From a virus: DNA of 64,000 nucleotides. Shown one piece after another: positions 7,743 through 16,285 of this stretch. The stretch is from the IMG/VR virus record IMGVR_UViG_3300030419_006105, positions 1 to 64,000 of that record. One strand, written 5' to 3'. Numbering within the stretch: position 1 is the first letter of the stretch; every line of letters starts with the position of its first letter. A model generated the notes under the pieces. The model was not told the DNA's origin and did no database searches. It saw only the letters and a list, made by a program, of their open reading frames with translations. The position numbers and the translations under genes were made by a program.

Positions 7743-8204
7743 CTAGTTTTTTCCGCTAAATAATTGCTTTTCAGTAAGAATTAAGAACTTATATCCATGA
7801 TCATCTGCCCAATGTTTTGCAGCTTTCCACTTAGCTTGATTAATAGAATACGTGGCTTGTTCATGGAGTAAAGTACTTTGCTTTTTTCTTCCTCTCATAA
7901 CCGGTGGTTGTGTTTGACTGTAAGGTTTAATTTCTACTAAATATTTTACCCTATGTCCACGTTCATTTAAAACGAGACTATTATCAACATAGTACTTGTG
8001 AGTTCTAGTATCAACAGGACTAATATATGGTACTACTATACCTTCACTAGTCCATTCTAAAACGTTTGAATTATAATCACACCACTTAAAGAAACGAAGC
8101 TCCCAAGAACTTCTATACTGTGGATATTTTTTACCAAGGAATTTTTCTCTATATAAAGGTCGATATATACCTTGTTTAAAATTACCTTTTTTAGGAGGAG
8201 CCAT
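7743..8204 (-). CDS. gp4: Head completion protein gp4
   Basis: A 153-residue basic protein with the pattern of T4 gp4 (also named gp50/gp65), which completes DNA-filled heads before tail joining. The signature is YPQYRSSWELRFFKWCDYN near residues 29-47, followed by the KYYVDNSLVL and YLVEIKPYSQT blocks. Together these give the E...D...ExK arrangement of a TnsA-like nuclease fold. Its ATG overlaps the stop of the gp13-like gene (TAATG), so translation is coupled. The gene lies between neck and protease genes rather than beside the tail genes, a layout seen in T4 relatives outside the T-evens. Confidence 0.88.
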   Translation of the reverse strand: MAPPKKGNFKQGIYRPLYREKFLGKKYPQYRSSWELRFFKWCDYNSNVLEWTSEGIVVPYISPVDTRTHKYYVDNSLVLNERGHRVKYLVEIKPYSQTQPPVMRGRKKQSTLLHEQATYSINQAKWKAAKHWADDHGYKFLILTEKQLFSGKN

Positions 8205-9556
8205 TATCCTACAAAAAACATTGGAGGTGCAGCATCTCCAAATCCTGGAGATGCACCATTCATTAACTGCTCTTCTAGATATTTTTTCTCTTCTAAACCT
8301 TCTTGTAATATAGAAGCATCTAAACTTGTACCACCGAATAATTGAGCACCACCATACTTACCTCTAATCCTTCCTAATGTTATTTTTGTTAAAGCTAATG
8401 CATATTGATAGACCCAAGGCTCTACAATTAAGTCCACAATCGGTTTTTCTACATAGCAACTAACCACACCGTAAAAGTCATTACCACCAGTTTTTGGTTC
8501 TGGTATTAATCTCATAAACTGTGTCCGTTCATCAAATGTAAAATATCGCTTAGTAGATAGCATTTTCGATCGTGTGTCTAACCACTGTTTTAATATGTAC
8601 CAACTAATTAAATCAAAACCGTAGTTACCCATTGCGTAACTAAAGTACGTTTGTTGAGCTAATGTTTGTTCAATTGTAAATAATGTATTTAAACTATCAC
8701 TAGATGATTCATCATAGCTGTGAAGAGAAATTACTTTCCTACTTGACCTTGTTAACCCATCCCATCTACCTATTCTCGATACAGTAGATGTAAGAGCAGT
8801 AGTCGTTGTTTCATCTGCTAAAGTATCTTGTCTTGTAGCATTAATTGTTCCTGCTTGGGTAGTATTAGAATTAAGAACCACACCAACAGAAACACTATTA
8901 GTAAAACTACCAGCATGTGCTTCAGTTGCATCTCCAGGTACAGCACTAATTTCAAATATCTCAGTAGTGGTAGTATAGACATCACCATATTGAGTTAAAC
9001 TAACATCAACACTAGAAAGAGATGTATTAGCAGAAGATAAAGTAACCACTAAAGCTTTAGCTACATGAGCATTAGAATCAGCAAGGTTAATTGTAATTGT
9101 ATACTCAGATGGATCAATAACTGTATCACCTGAGTCAAATGAAAAAACTGGTATAAATCCAGTATCATCTGCTCCAAATGCTATGGAAGTTACTGAAGGT
9201 AAAATAGAACTTTGTCCTACTGTAACTTCAACTTCGTCAGTATATGTACCAGTTAGTTCTGAAGTTAACGTTAATAGATCGGATATATTAACTCCCTTAC
9301 CTGCTACATACTTACCACTATTAAATACTAAATGCTCTTCTGTATAACCCGCGTATTTACTAAACATCTCACAAGCCATTGCGATGTTAGTATATATTTG
9401 ATTACCATGAAGTTCTAAGCTAACAATAGGGTAACCTAAAGCATATGTAATCCGATCTGCTAGTCGAGAATAACTTTTAACTTGGTTAGCAAGATATGTA
9501 GAATATAAATGACTTCCAGCACTTAAATATGTATCTTTCCATGTATCTGTGGCCAC
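8204..9556 (-). CDS. Neck protein, gp13-like, with an inserted beta-rich domain
   Basis: A 450-residue protein. Residues about 25-85 (YALGYPIVSLELHGNQIYTN and following) and about 275-450 resemble the two halves of T4 gp13. The C-terminal half includes ALALTKITLGRIRGKYGG and EKKYLEEQL. gp13 joins gp14 on the portal to make the tail-attachment neck. Between the halves lie some 170 residues rich in Ser, Thr, Val and Asp with a beta-sandwich feel, making the protein clearly longer than T4 gp13 (about 310). The start is GTG: the late motif CATAAATA is five bases upstream, and an overlapping ATG is out of frame. The neck assignment is moderate. Confidence 0.65.
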   Translation of the reverse strand: MATDTWKDTYLSAGSHLYSTYLANQVKSYSRLADRITYALGYPIVSLELHGNQIYTNIAMACEMFSKYAGYTEEHLVFNSGKYVAGKGVNISDLLTLTSELTGTYTDEVEVTVGQSSILPSVTSIAFGADDTGFIPVFSFDSGDTVIDPSEYTITINLADSNAHVAKALVVTLSSANTSLSSVDVSLTQYGDVYTTTTEIFEISAVPGDATEAHAGSFTNSVSVGVVLNSNTTQAGTINATRQDTLADETTTTALTSTVSRIGRWDGLTRSSRKVISLHSYDESSSDSLNTLFTIEQTLAQQTYFSYAMGNYGFDLISWYILKQWLDTRSKMLSTKRYFTFDERTQFMRLIPEPKTGGNDFYGVVSCYVEKPIVDLIVEPWVYQYALALTKITLGRIRGKYGGAQLFGGTSLDASILQEGLEEKKYLEEQLMNGASPGFGDAAPPMFFVG

Positions 9557-9561
9557 ATAAT

Positions 9562-9569
9562 TATTTATG
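9562..9569 (-). promoter_or_regulatory. Late promoter motif CATAAATA
   Basis: Late element five bases before the GTG start at 9556. The fixed distance supports GTG as the true start codon of the neck gene. Confidence 0.55.
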
Positions 9570-11355
9570 TCGGCAACGCTGAAGTTTCTCCGCCTGGAGT
9601 TGGTACAGGTTCAGGAGCTGGACCCTCTCCACCTGGAGCTGCTCCAGGAGCTGCGGCAGGACCCATATCAGGTGGCATTTCTTCTCCTTCAGGACCAACT
9701 GCACCACCAGGTGCAGCGCCACCAGCTGGAGGTGTTGCACCTCCACCAGCAGCCCAATCAGCACCACCACCTCTAATTTGTTCTAACTCATGTTGTAATG
9801 CTGCATCTTTACGTAACCACTCTCTATTAGCCTTTATTTGTTCGTCAGTCCATCCAAGAAATTCTTTTTGACCATACCCTTGAGAAATAGATTCATTACC
9901 AGTAATGTTAGTAAAGTTATTAAGTTTAAGATCTAATACTTGTTGTTTACGTAATTCGAAATAATTACGTGGATGTACGAACTCTAAATCAAACCCGTTC
10001 TCCCTAAGTTCAAATTGCTTCCATACATTCCTTAATTTAAGGTGAGTAATAAATGCATCTTTTAAACCAGCAGCAAATTGCGCTTGTAGTCTAACGATAA
10101 AATTAGCGAACTTTAATTCTTCTCTTAACACATTAGCATCAGCACTATATTGCGAATTTTCTGTATCAACTCTATTAGTTGGTACCTTGAGTGCCTTATA
10201 TAACTTTTTAACAAAATAAACTAGGTCTTGTAATTCACCTAAATTTTGACCACCAGGTAGAGTATTAACTTCTGTACCAGTACTACCTTCTCTCTTTGGA
10301 AACCAGTAAGCATCTAATATAGATTGTGGATTAAATGACTGGACTCTTTTATCTTCATCAAGATTAAAAGATTTCTTACTCCAATAATTTTGCATTAACT
10401 TACGAATATAACTTTCTGCTTTTGGAGGACTCATTGTTCCAACATCAACATTAAATACTAATCGTTCTGGAGCTCTTACTAGACGATATATAATAATCGA
10501 ATCTTCAATTAATGATAACTGTCTATAAGCACGACGAGCATTTTCAATAAATGGTATTCTAAATGTTTTATTTTCATTCCATGTACCAGAATTAATATAT
10601 GTAATCTGATTTCGCTCCATAGGAATAAAATCCTTATCTTGCATAGTAGTGTGCTGGTATTGCTCATCTGCTTCTTTATGATGTTTAGCCTTTCTTAGCA
10701 AGTAAGCTTTAATATGCATATTTTGATAGTTATCATATACTGGGTCAATTGCTTGTGTCGGTACATTTATTACACCAAGTATACCTTCTTTAACATGCTT
10801 CTTATGAATAATGTTTTCAAAATACACTTCACCATCAACTAACAAGTTCCTTACATACTCCCATGCACGTTCTTTAAAATCAAATAAATTAATAAATTTA
10901 TTAAACTCTTCATTAAGTTGCTTATTAACTAAAGGATCAAAATCTCTTTCATCTCTTAACATGAGATTAATCATATTACCATTTTCATCTTCATTTAAGA
11001 ACTCATCACAAATTTCATCTAATGCATCTGCTACTTCAGCAAACTGTGCCATAGTTCTATAATCTCTAACCCTACGATACTTATCTACGTCTAGTGTCGC
11101 GTACATTAATTCGTTATACGCCTTATCAGCTAAGAACGAACCAACAGGGTGAGCTGATTCTGGTAATTTAGGAGCAACAATAGAGTGATGCGCTAAAAGC
11201 TCCTTGCGCATTGAACCTGCTTTATAAAAGTCTTCAAACTTCGGATTCTGTTGAGTTACGTCGTCTATAATAGCCGCAGGTGACCTATAGGGTAAATTGT
11301 TTTGAATAAATTTTTGTAACCCTGTTCCAAATGTTCCTTTTTGTCCGTCTGGCAT
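9565..11355 (-). CDS. gp20: Portal vertex protein gp20
   Basis: A 596-residue portal that forms the dodecameric DNA gate and initiates head assembly. T4-type portal blocks are visible, including a LVDGEVYFENIIHKKH region, the NQITYINSGTWNE stretch, RAPERLVFNVDVG, LPGGQNLGELQDLVYF and NRVDTENSQYSADANVLREELKF. The last 60-65 residues are an unusual Gly/Ala/Pro/Glu-rich low-complexity tail, coded by 9570-9770, the most GC-rich patch in the region. The gene follows the small beta-rich gene and gp15 on the same strand. A weak TTAAATA lies just before the ATG and is not called. Confidence 0.96.
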   Translation of the reverse strand: MPDGQKGTFGTGLQKFIQNNLPYRSPAAIIDDVTQQNPKFEDFYKAGSMRKELLAHHSIVAPKLPESAHPVGSFLADKAYNELMYATLDVDKYRRVRDYRTMAQFAEVADALDEICDEFLNEDENGNMINLMLRDERDFDPLVNKQLNEEFNKFINLFDFKERAWEYVRNLLVDGEVYFENIIHKKHVKEGILGVINVPTQAIDPVYDNYQNMHIKAYLLRKAKHHKEADEQYQHTTMQDKDFIPMERNQITYINSGTWNENKTFRIPFIENARRAYRQLSLIEDSIIIYRLVRAPERLVFNVDVGTMSPPKAESYIRKLMQNYWSKKSFNLDEDKRVQSFNPQSILDAYWFPKREGSTGTEVNTLPGGQNLGELQDLVYFVKKLYKALKVPTNRVDTENSQYSADANVLREELKFANFIVRLQAQFAAGLKDAFITHLKLRNVWKQFELRENGFDLEFVHPRNYFELRKQQVLDLKLNNFTNITGNESISQGYGQKEFLGWTDEQIKANREWLRKDAALQHELEQIRGGGADWAAGGGATPPAGGAAPGGAVGPEGEEMPPDMGPAAAPGAAPGGEGPAPEPVPTPGGETSALPT

Positions 11356-11371
11356 CTTATTTAATTAATTA

Positions 11372-11905
11372 TTAGCTGTTGATTGTTATTGCACTACCTA
11401 TATCTGTACTAAATTTTCCAACTCCTGCAGGATTTATTGCTATAATATCAACTTCACCTGTACCTGATAGCTGTGGAAACGTTATCTCCATCGTATTATA
11501 ATTATTTAATGTATATTTTGAAGAAGATAATATAATACCACTTAGTACCGGGCTAAGAGAAAGAGTACCCCCTGTAACTGATATAGCAGATAATCCTATA
11601 GCAGGAACAGTACTACCAATACCAACACTAGAAGCACCAGTAATATGAGTAAAACCGTATGTAGCAGACAAAGCATGACCTGATAAAAATAAATCACTAT
11701 TATTTGTACAACTAAGTACCACATACTCTACCGAATCTAAATTATAACCAGTAAACGTTTTAATAACTGAGAAACCACAAGTCAATGTAGTATATGTATT
11801 ATCAGCTGAAAACTGAGGCCTTGCGGATAACTCTCGGTTTTCAAAATTTGCACTAAACGACGTTACATCAGTTAATGCGCTATCATATTTTATAAATTTA
11901 CTCAT
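11372..11905 (-). CDS. Beta-rich Ig/IPT-like small structural protein
   Basis: A 177-residue protein rich in Ser, Thr, Gly and Val. The C-terminal segment around residues 130-170, with NTMEITFPQLSGTGEVDIIA followed by NPAGVGK, has the alternating pattern of IPT/TIG-type immunoglobulin folds. The ATG lies within the end of gene 15 (8 nt overlap) and the gene ends 16 bases before gp20. A role as a head or neck decoration protein is likely from position. I do not recognise a T4 counterpart, so this looks like a lineage-specific insertion between genes 15 and 20. Confidence 0.7.
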   Translation of the reverse strand: MSKFIKYDSALTDVTSFSANFENRELSARPQFSADNTYTTLTCGFSVIKTFTGYNLDSVEYVVLSCTNNSDLFLSGHALSATYGFTHITGASSVGIGSTVPAIGLSAISVTGGTLSLSPVLSGIILSSSKYTLNNYNTMEITFPQLSGTGEVDIIAINPAGVGKFSTDIGSAITINS

Positions 11906-12581
11906 AATTAAATCCGCTTACTGGTATAAAGTCTGTGTCAATTGTAAATATATTCTTAGTATCTGAGTCAGCTGGTCCTCTAAACAACCAACCTTTAATA
12001 GTAAAACTAGTATTAGCTATTACTCGTGCTGGTTGAGTAGATGATATTTCTATAGGATAATCAAGACTAATATCTCCTGACCATAATACTTCAGATCTAA
12101 TTTCATAATTACTAGCTAAGTTTTGTGATGTTGGAATAATCCAACTCATAACTATATATGGATTATTATAAGGTGCAAAGTTACTTATAATCTGATCCAT
12201 ATCAGTTTGAAATTTAGTCATGATAGACATATTAATATCTACATTTACAGGTAATGGCGTCTTTAAATGATCAGAATCAATAGAGCCGCCACTCACACTC
12301 GGTGATTTAGAATAATAAAAACCAGATATCTTATTAAATACTCTATCAGGATCTCTACTAATAGAACTATAATTTACGGCGACCACCGGAAGTTTAAGAG
12401 AACCTGCTCTATTAACTATATCATGAATAGCTCTTTCTTTAGGACCATAATAAAATGAGCATTTGATCTGATCAACAACATCTTTATCTTTATTATATCG
12501 ATTTATAACGATACTATTAAAAGCAGTAATAAACTGCCTTATCATATCTTTTAGCTCAAAACCATAATATTGGTTTTTCAT
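11898..12581 (-). CDS. gp15: Tail sheath stabilizer and completion protein gp15
   Basis: A 227-residue protein matching the layout of T4 gp15, the ring that caps the tail tube and sheath before heads attach. Visible blocks are the N-terminal YYGFELKDMIRQFITAFNSI, a central PLPVNVDINMSIMTKFQTDM with the following QIISNF helix, and a C-terminal TSFTIKGWLFRGP, which parallels the FEVNGW strand of T4 gp15. A late motif AATAAATA six bases upstream overlaps the 3' end of the helicase gene and probably starts the late capsid operon (15, beta protein, 20). Confidence 0.8.
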   Translation of the reverse strand: MKNQYYGFELKDMIRQFITAFNSIVINRYNKDKDVVDQIKCSFYYGPKERAIHDIVNRAGSLKLPVVAVNYSSISRDPDRVFNKISGFYYSKSPSVSGGSIDSDHLKTPLPVNVDINMSIMTKFQTDMDQIISNFAPYNNPYIVMSWIIPTSQNLASNYEIRSEVLWSGDISLDYPIEISSTQPARVIANTSFTIKGWLFRGPADSDTKNIFTIDTDFIPVSGFNYE

Positions 12582-12587
12582 TGTAAA

Positions 12588-12595
12588 TATTTATT
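12588..12595 (-). promoter_or_regulatory. Late promoter motif AATAAATA before gene 15
   Basis: Six bases upstream of the gene 15 ATG and overlapping the stop of the upstream helicase gene. It marks the switch from non-structural to structural genes on this strand. Confidence 0.55.
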
Positions 12596-14231
12596 AAATA
12601 AACCTGTCTATAAAATATGTTGGCAACAGATTCAAGTAATCAGGTAATAATTTTCTTATACCACCAGCGTCTAAAACATATGTAACACTAGCGTCATCTT
12701 CAGCTCTAGTACACCGACCACACTGTTGAACAAAGGTAGTAAACATCTTATTTGTATACCATTTTTTATTATTTTTAGACATCTCTTTAATCCGAACATC
12801 ACCTAAATCTGGCCATGGACATTTTAAAATAATACAAAAACGAGCAGCTGCACCTTTCAAATCAACTCCAAAATTCATAGAAGGACTAGCTAATACTGTA
12901 GGCTCACTTGTATCTAAATGTTCGGCTAATATATCAATATTATCTCTATTACCTCGTATTCTATATAAAATTCTATTATCTTTTAATCTATTTTTCAACA
13001 TTTTAGTTATGTTGTTAGACTGAGTATGTATCAATCCCTTATCATCTTTATGTTCTTGTAATATCTCTTTAACACAATCAACGATCTTAGGAAAATTATA
13101 ATCAAGATTTTTCTTATTCAACTGAAAGGTACCAAATAATATTGGAGATTGCCTAGGATCAAAAGTAGACGGTATATCAATATACTTATAATCATTTTCT
13201 TGCACGCCTAAGTTTCTCATTATCTGTTTATAATCTACAAACGTAGCAGACATTAAAATAATATTATCAGCATATTTAAAAATATGTTGAGCTAACATAT
13301 CAATCTTCTTAGGTATTAATTGTATATACTGTTTATTACGTATAGATGTTTTATGAATAATATATTCAGATTGTCTCCATGTATCAATCACTAATGATAA
13401 ATCACCTTTAAGGTCAGAAATAAACTTATACTCTCTCTTAATATCATCTCCTAAAGTTGAGGAGTGTTTATCGAACATACGAAGCAATTCTACATATCTA
13501 CTCTCTAAATCTTCTTTAAGAGTTACTAACTGTTTAAAAAATATATTTGAATTCTTACTATAAGATAATTTGAAACCATATTTGATAAGACGACCTAATT
13601 CAATACCACAACTAAATCTGCTTACAATAATATTTTCTAATTCTGAAGCTTCATCACATACTATAACTTGTCTATGCTTGAGATGATCTGGTTTATGAAA
13701 AAAGCTAGAATAATTCTCTACACTAATCTTAGCACTAATAGATTCATTTCTAGCTTCATAATAATCACAACGATTACAATCCCAACACTCTCTTTTTAAC
13801 TTACTACTAAAGATACATGGAGCTTGATCAGCTGAACTCCTATCATCAAAATTACATATATATGTTCCTTTACCTTTAAGAGGTTTAACGTCTTCAAAAT
13901 CTCTAGTATACTGATCTTGAAGTGCTTTAGTAGTTGTTAATATTGATGTACCATATCTCTTACTAGAAAAATCATCTGCATACTCATATACTAATTTACC
14001 ATTCTCCCAAGTAGTCTCGAAAGCAGCATAATTATTAACAAGCTTAGTTAGCCTAGAAGGTGGTTTATTTAAACCATTCGCAATAGTTTTAGCTATAAAA
14101 CTCTTACCACACCCAGTAGGACCCTGAACAACAATAAACTTATATTTCTTTAACCCATTTAGTATATTAGGGATAGCGTATTGTTGGCCAGATGAAGGTC
14201 TATAACCTTTAGGAAAATGTTTTATAGCCAT
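12594..14231 (-). CDS. DinG/XPD-like superfamily 2 DNA helicase with Cys cluster
   Basis: A 545-residue helicase. Walker A is QGPTGCGKS (about 36-44), the Walker B box reads VCDEAS where most relatives have DEAH, motif III is LMSATF, and motif VI is QQCGRCTRAEDD near the C-terminus. Between motifs I and II lie clustered cysteines (ICNFDD, APC, ECWDCNRC), the arrangement of the Fe-S domain in DinG/XPD 5'-3' helicases. Such enzymes unwind forked DNA and D-loops. It is upstream of gene 15 without a gap, downstream of a run of small genes. It is distinct from UvsW at 50202-51641 and replicative gp41 at the right edge. Confidence 0.82.
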   Translation of the reverse strand: MAIKHFPKGYRPSSGQQYAIPNILNGLKKYKFIVVQGPTGCGKSFIAKTIANGLNKPPSRLTKLVNNYAAFETTWENGKLVYEYADDFSSKRYGTSILTTTKALQDQYTRDFEDVKPLKGKGTYICNFDDRSSADQAPCIFSSKLKRECWDCNRCDYYEARNESISAKISVENYSSFFHKPDHLKHRQVIVCDEASELENIIVSRFSCGIELGRLIKYGFKLSYSKNSNIFFKQLVTLKEDLESRYVELLRMFDKHSSTLGDDIKREYKFISDLKGDLSLVIDTWRQSEYIIHKTSIRNKQYIQLIPKKIDMLAQHIFKYADNIILMSATFVDYKQIMRNLGVQENDYKYIDIPSTFDPRQSPILFGTFQLNKKNLDYNFPKIVDCVKEILQEHKDDKGLIHTQSNNITKMLKNRLKDNRILYRIRGNRDNIDILAEHLDTSEPTVLASPSMNFGVDLKGAAARFCIILKCPWPDLGDVRIKEMSKNNKKWYTNKMFTTFVQQCGRCTRAEDDASVTYVLDAGGIRKLLPDYLNLLPTYFIDRFI

Positions 14232-14238
14232 ATAAACA

Positions 14239-14565
14239 TTATAGCTTTTCTATAGAAAGAAGCAAGTCACAATATTTGTTTCGTTGATTAGTTATCATCC
14301 GATTAACTCTCGGCTTTAATAAAACATCATCAGTGTGAATATTATATAATGTATAATCAAAATAAATTACTTTATCCTCTTTAATTACATTAAAGGGATA
14401 TAAAATCTCTAATTTCTTTCCGGTAGTAAATAAAAGCTTAATATTAAAATCTCTAATATCAAATAATTGAACTTGACCAACACCTAATGTTCGTTTTTTA
14501 GAAGTTATTTTTACTGTACTCAGTAATAACTCTTTTAGTGTATTTTCTACAAGTTCAAATGTCAT
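14239..14565 (-). CDS. Hypothetical protein, 108 aa
   Basis: Not recognised. A 108-residue, beta- and charge-rich protein with no cysteine pair, membrane segment or clear motif. Its start overlaps the stop of the upstream gene by four bases (ATGA type), and its end is seven bases from the DinG-like helicase start. It therefore belongs to one translationally coupled run from 16280 down to 12594. The coupling and lack of any overlapping alternative support it as a real gene. Confidence 0.65.
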   Translation of the reverse strand: MTFELVENTLKELLLSTVKITSKKRTLGVGQVQLFDIRDFNIKLLFTTGKKLEILYPFNVIKEDKVIYFDYTLYNIHTDDVLLKPRVNRMITNQRNKYCDLLLSIEKL

Positions 14566-14939
14566 GTATTCATAAACGCCATTTTATCAGCTGATGACAT
14601 CGGCGCAATATGCTCATTCAAATACATCCAAAATGTATCATCAGCTTCTAGTGTACTTATTAAGTCAACAGTATCGCAATTAATTGTACGAAAACCTTGC
14701 ATCATTATATCCCATGTAATGATTAAATTTTCTTGATTAGGATTATATGCAGGAGCTTGCCTAGGGGGCTTATAATTTAAAACTGTTCGACCTTCGACTG
14801 AATTTAAAAGTTGTACATTATTTGTGCACAACATTCTACGGGATGCAGGACGACCTGGTTTAGGATTTCGTCTAGCAAATTTGACCTCACATACTTTATC
14901 TAAAAGTATGCTTTTTAAATTACTCAGTCCTACTATCAT
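14562..14939 (-). CDS. DUF2693-like SH3-fold protein
   Basis: A 125-residue protein. The order KVCEVKFARRN (14-24), MLCTNNVQLLNS, then ITWDIMMQGFRTINCDTVD near residue 75-93 resembles DUF2693, a small SH3-like beta-barrel family common in T4-like phages whose function is unknown. It overlaps the GroES-like gene by 20 bases and the next gene by four, so the three are coupled. The family assignment is from pattern memory only and is tentative. Confidence 0.55.
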   Translation of the reverse strand: MIVGLSNLKSILLDKVCEVKFARRNPKPGRPASRRMLCTNNVQLLNSVEGRTVLNYKPPRQAPAYNPNQENLIITWDIMMQGFRTINCDTVDLISTLEADDTFWMYLNEHIAPMSSADKMAFMNT

Positions 14940-15402
14940 CTTGTTCTAACTCTTCACATATACCAAAAAATCTATCCTCATTTAAAAATAAACAATTTCT
15001 AAGAGAAGAGTCAAAACCTGTAACAGCTAAATTATCAACTTTAATACCCTTGTCGTCTGGAAAACAAACTATATCACCTGGCTTCGTAAACTCGCATCGA
15101 GGACCAGCTAAAATAACTCTCGCCATTCTCCATGTACGCTGAACATGAGCTAAAGGAATATATACACTTCCTCGCTTTACTGATGTTCCAGAGTCATCTA
15201 AATCTACATATTGAGCTAAAACAATATCATCCATTACCTTGCTCAATTTATAACCATGCAAACTAAAACAATCTGTATTTTGATAAGTATCTAAATCTAT
15301 GAGACCTTTTTTGACAGAGTGATCGAACGCATCACGCTGACTATCTGTAAGATCCATTTTATCTAGAGCTGCGTCATATTTCTTCTGTTGTTCATTGTTC
15401 AT
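14920..15402 (-). CDS. GroES-like co-chaperonin (gp31 analog)
   Basis: A 160-residue protein. After a helical N-terminal extension of about 50 residues, the pattern follows the 10-kDa chaperonin barrel. It has VMDDIVLAQYVD (57-68), GSVYIPLAHVQ with a likely mobile-loop region around 68-90, RMARVILAGP (92-101), the FTKPGDIVCFPDDKGIKV turn (105-122) and a closing CLFLNEDRFFGICEE (137-151). The last matches the usual end of GroES. T4 gp31 replaces host GroES so that GroEL can fold gp23; this protein would do the same for the capsid protein encoded nearby. The N-terminal extension is unusual for the family. Confidence 0.72.
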   Translation of the reverse strand: MNNEQQKKYDAALDKMDLTDSQRDAFDHSVKKGLIDLDTYQNTDCFSLHGYKLSKVMDDIVLAQYVDLDDSGTSVKRGSVYIPLAHVQRTWRMARVILAGPRCEFTKPGDIVCFPDDKGIKVDNLAVTGFDSSLRNCLFLNEDRFFGICEELEQDDSRTE

Positions 15403-15766
15403 ATTTTTTAATATTTACACCAAAGTTTTCCGAATACAATTGTATTTCTCTTTGAGAAAGTTCGTACAATTTTGCAGTACGTTCAAAAGTTTTTTTATCT
15501 TTTTTTTCTTTCTTTATATACCTAATAAACTTCCTCTTCGTCTTAGGTATCAAGTTAAATAATAATTTATAATGTAATTCATTATTGAATACTAAACCAA
15601 ATTTATTAACGGTATTGTTTATTAATAGAGCACATTCCTTATTAATGAATGTAATATATCTATTAGTAATATAAGCAGAGTATAATTGAGAGTCAGAAAT
15701 ATTAATATCTATTTCTTTTCTCTCAAACGCAATGTTGTTTACAAAATCAAAAAAACTATTTACCAT
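15392..15766 (-). CDS. Hypothetical basic protein, 124 aa
   Basis: Not recognised. A lysine-, asparagine- and phenylalanine-rich protein of 124 residues with a strongly basic stretch KTKRKFIRYIKKEKKDKKT at about residues 74-92, which could bind nucleic acid. The start overlaps the pyrophosphatase stop by 11 bases and its end overlaps the GroES-like start by 11 bases, placing it firmly inside the coupled operon. No enzyme motif is visible. Confidence 0.65.
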   Translation of the reverse strand: MVNSFFDFVNNIAFERKEIDINISDSQLYSAYITNRYITFINKECALLINNTVNKFGLVFNNELHYKLLFNLIPKTKRKFIRYIKKEKKDKKTFERTAKLYELSQREIQLYSENFGVNIKKYEQ

Positions 15767-16280
15767 TATTACTACGCCACGCTAAATGGCTCTCCTTAAT
15801 AATTTTCTTAGTAGCAGTTTTAGATAACCAACCATTAATGGTCACCTTCTTATCTTCTAAATCTTTATAATGAGCGAAGAAGTTTAACGTCTTACTAACC
15901 CAGTGCGACTCTAAATCCTTTAGCGTCCTATATTCTCTAATATGACTAGTAGGTACACAAACAACTTTATAATCTTTATGACCGTTGTCATTCATATCTA
16001 GTGCAGCAATCGGTTTTACCTCTACTAACACTCCTGTATTAATAGGTGTGTTATTGTAAACAACAACATCAAGCGGGTCATTATCTAGCGCTAAGGTTTG
16101 AGGTATAAATCCATACGATGCAGTGTAGTTCATGGAACTATACAAGCATCTATTCAATTTAAATATATCTAACTGCTCGTCGTACTCATATTTTGTACTA
16201 GTACCCTTAGGTATTTCAATAATACAATTAATAGTACATGGGTGTTCATCACCAATTGGTATTCTATCTACTAAATTCAT
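15756..16280 (-). CDS. ppa: Inorganic pyrophosphatase, family I
   Basis: A 174-residue soluble pyrophosphatase that hydrolyses PPi to two phosphates and pulls nucleic-acid and nucleotide-sugar synthesis forward. The family signature DNDPLDVVV gives the metal-binding Asp66, Asp68 and Asp71, and DMNDNGHKDYK (95-105) supplies the second Asp/Lys set. Upstream YSSMNYTASYGFIPQTL and downstream LNFFAHYKDLE also match bacterial Ppa, and the length is close to the usual 175. A short hairpin with a T-run lies just upstream in the tandem repeat. Phage-encoded copies are uncommon. DNA polymerization and the nucleotidyl-transfer steps encoded in this window all release PPi. Confidence 0.93.
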   Translation of the reverse strand: MNLVDRIPIGDEHPCTINCIIEIPKGTSTKYEYDEQLDIFKLNRCLYSSMNYTASYGFIPQTLALDNDPLDVVVYNNTPINTGVLVEVKPIAALDMNDNGHKDYKVVCVPTSHIREYRTLKDLESHWVSKTLNFFAHYKDLEDKKVTINGWLSKTATKKIIKESHLAWRSNNGK

Positions 16281-16285
16281 AATTG

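Noticed and set aside
9567-9776. Open frames opposite and within the portal gene tail
   Set aside because: They arise from low-complexity GC-rich coding sequence of gp20 and have repetitive Leu/Gln/His content.
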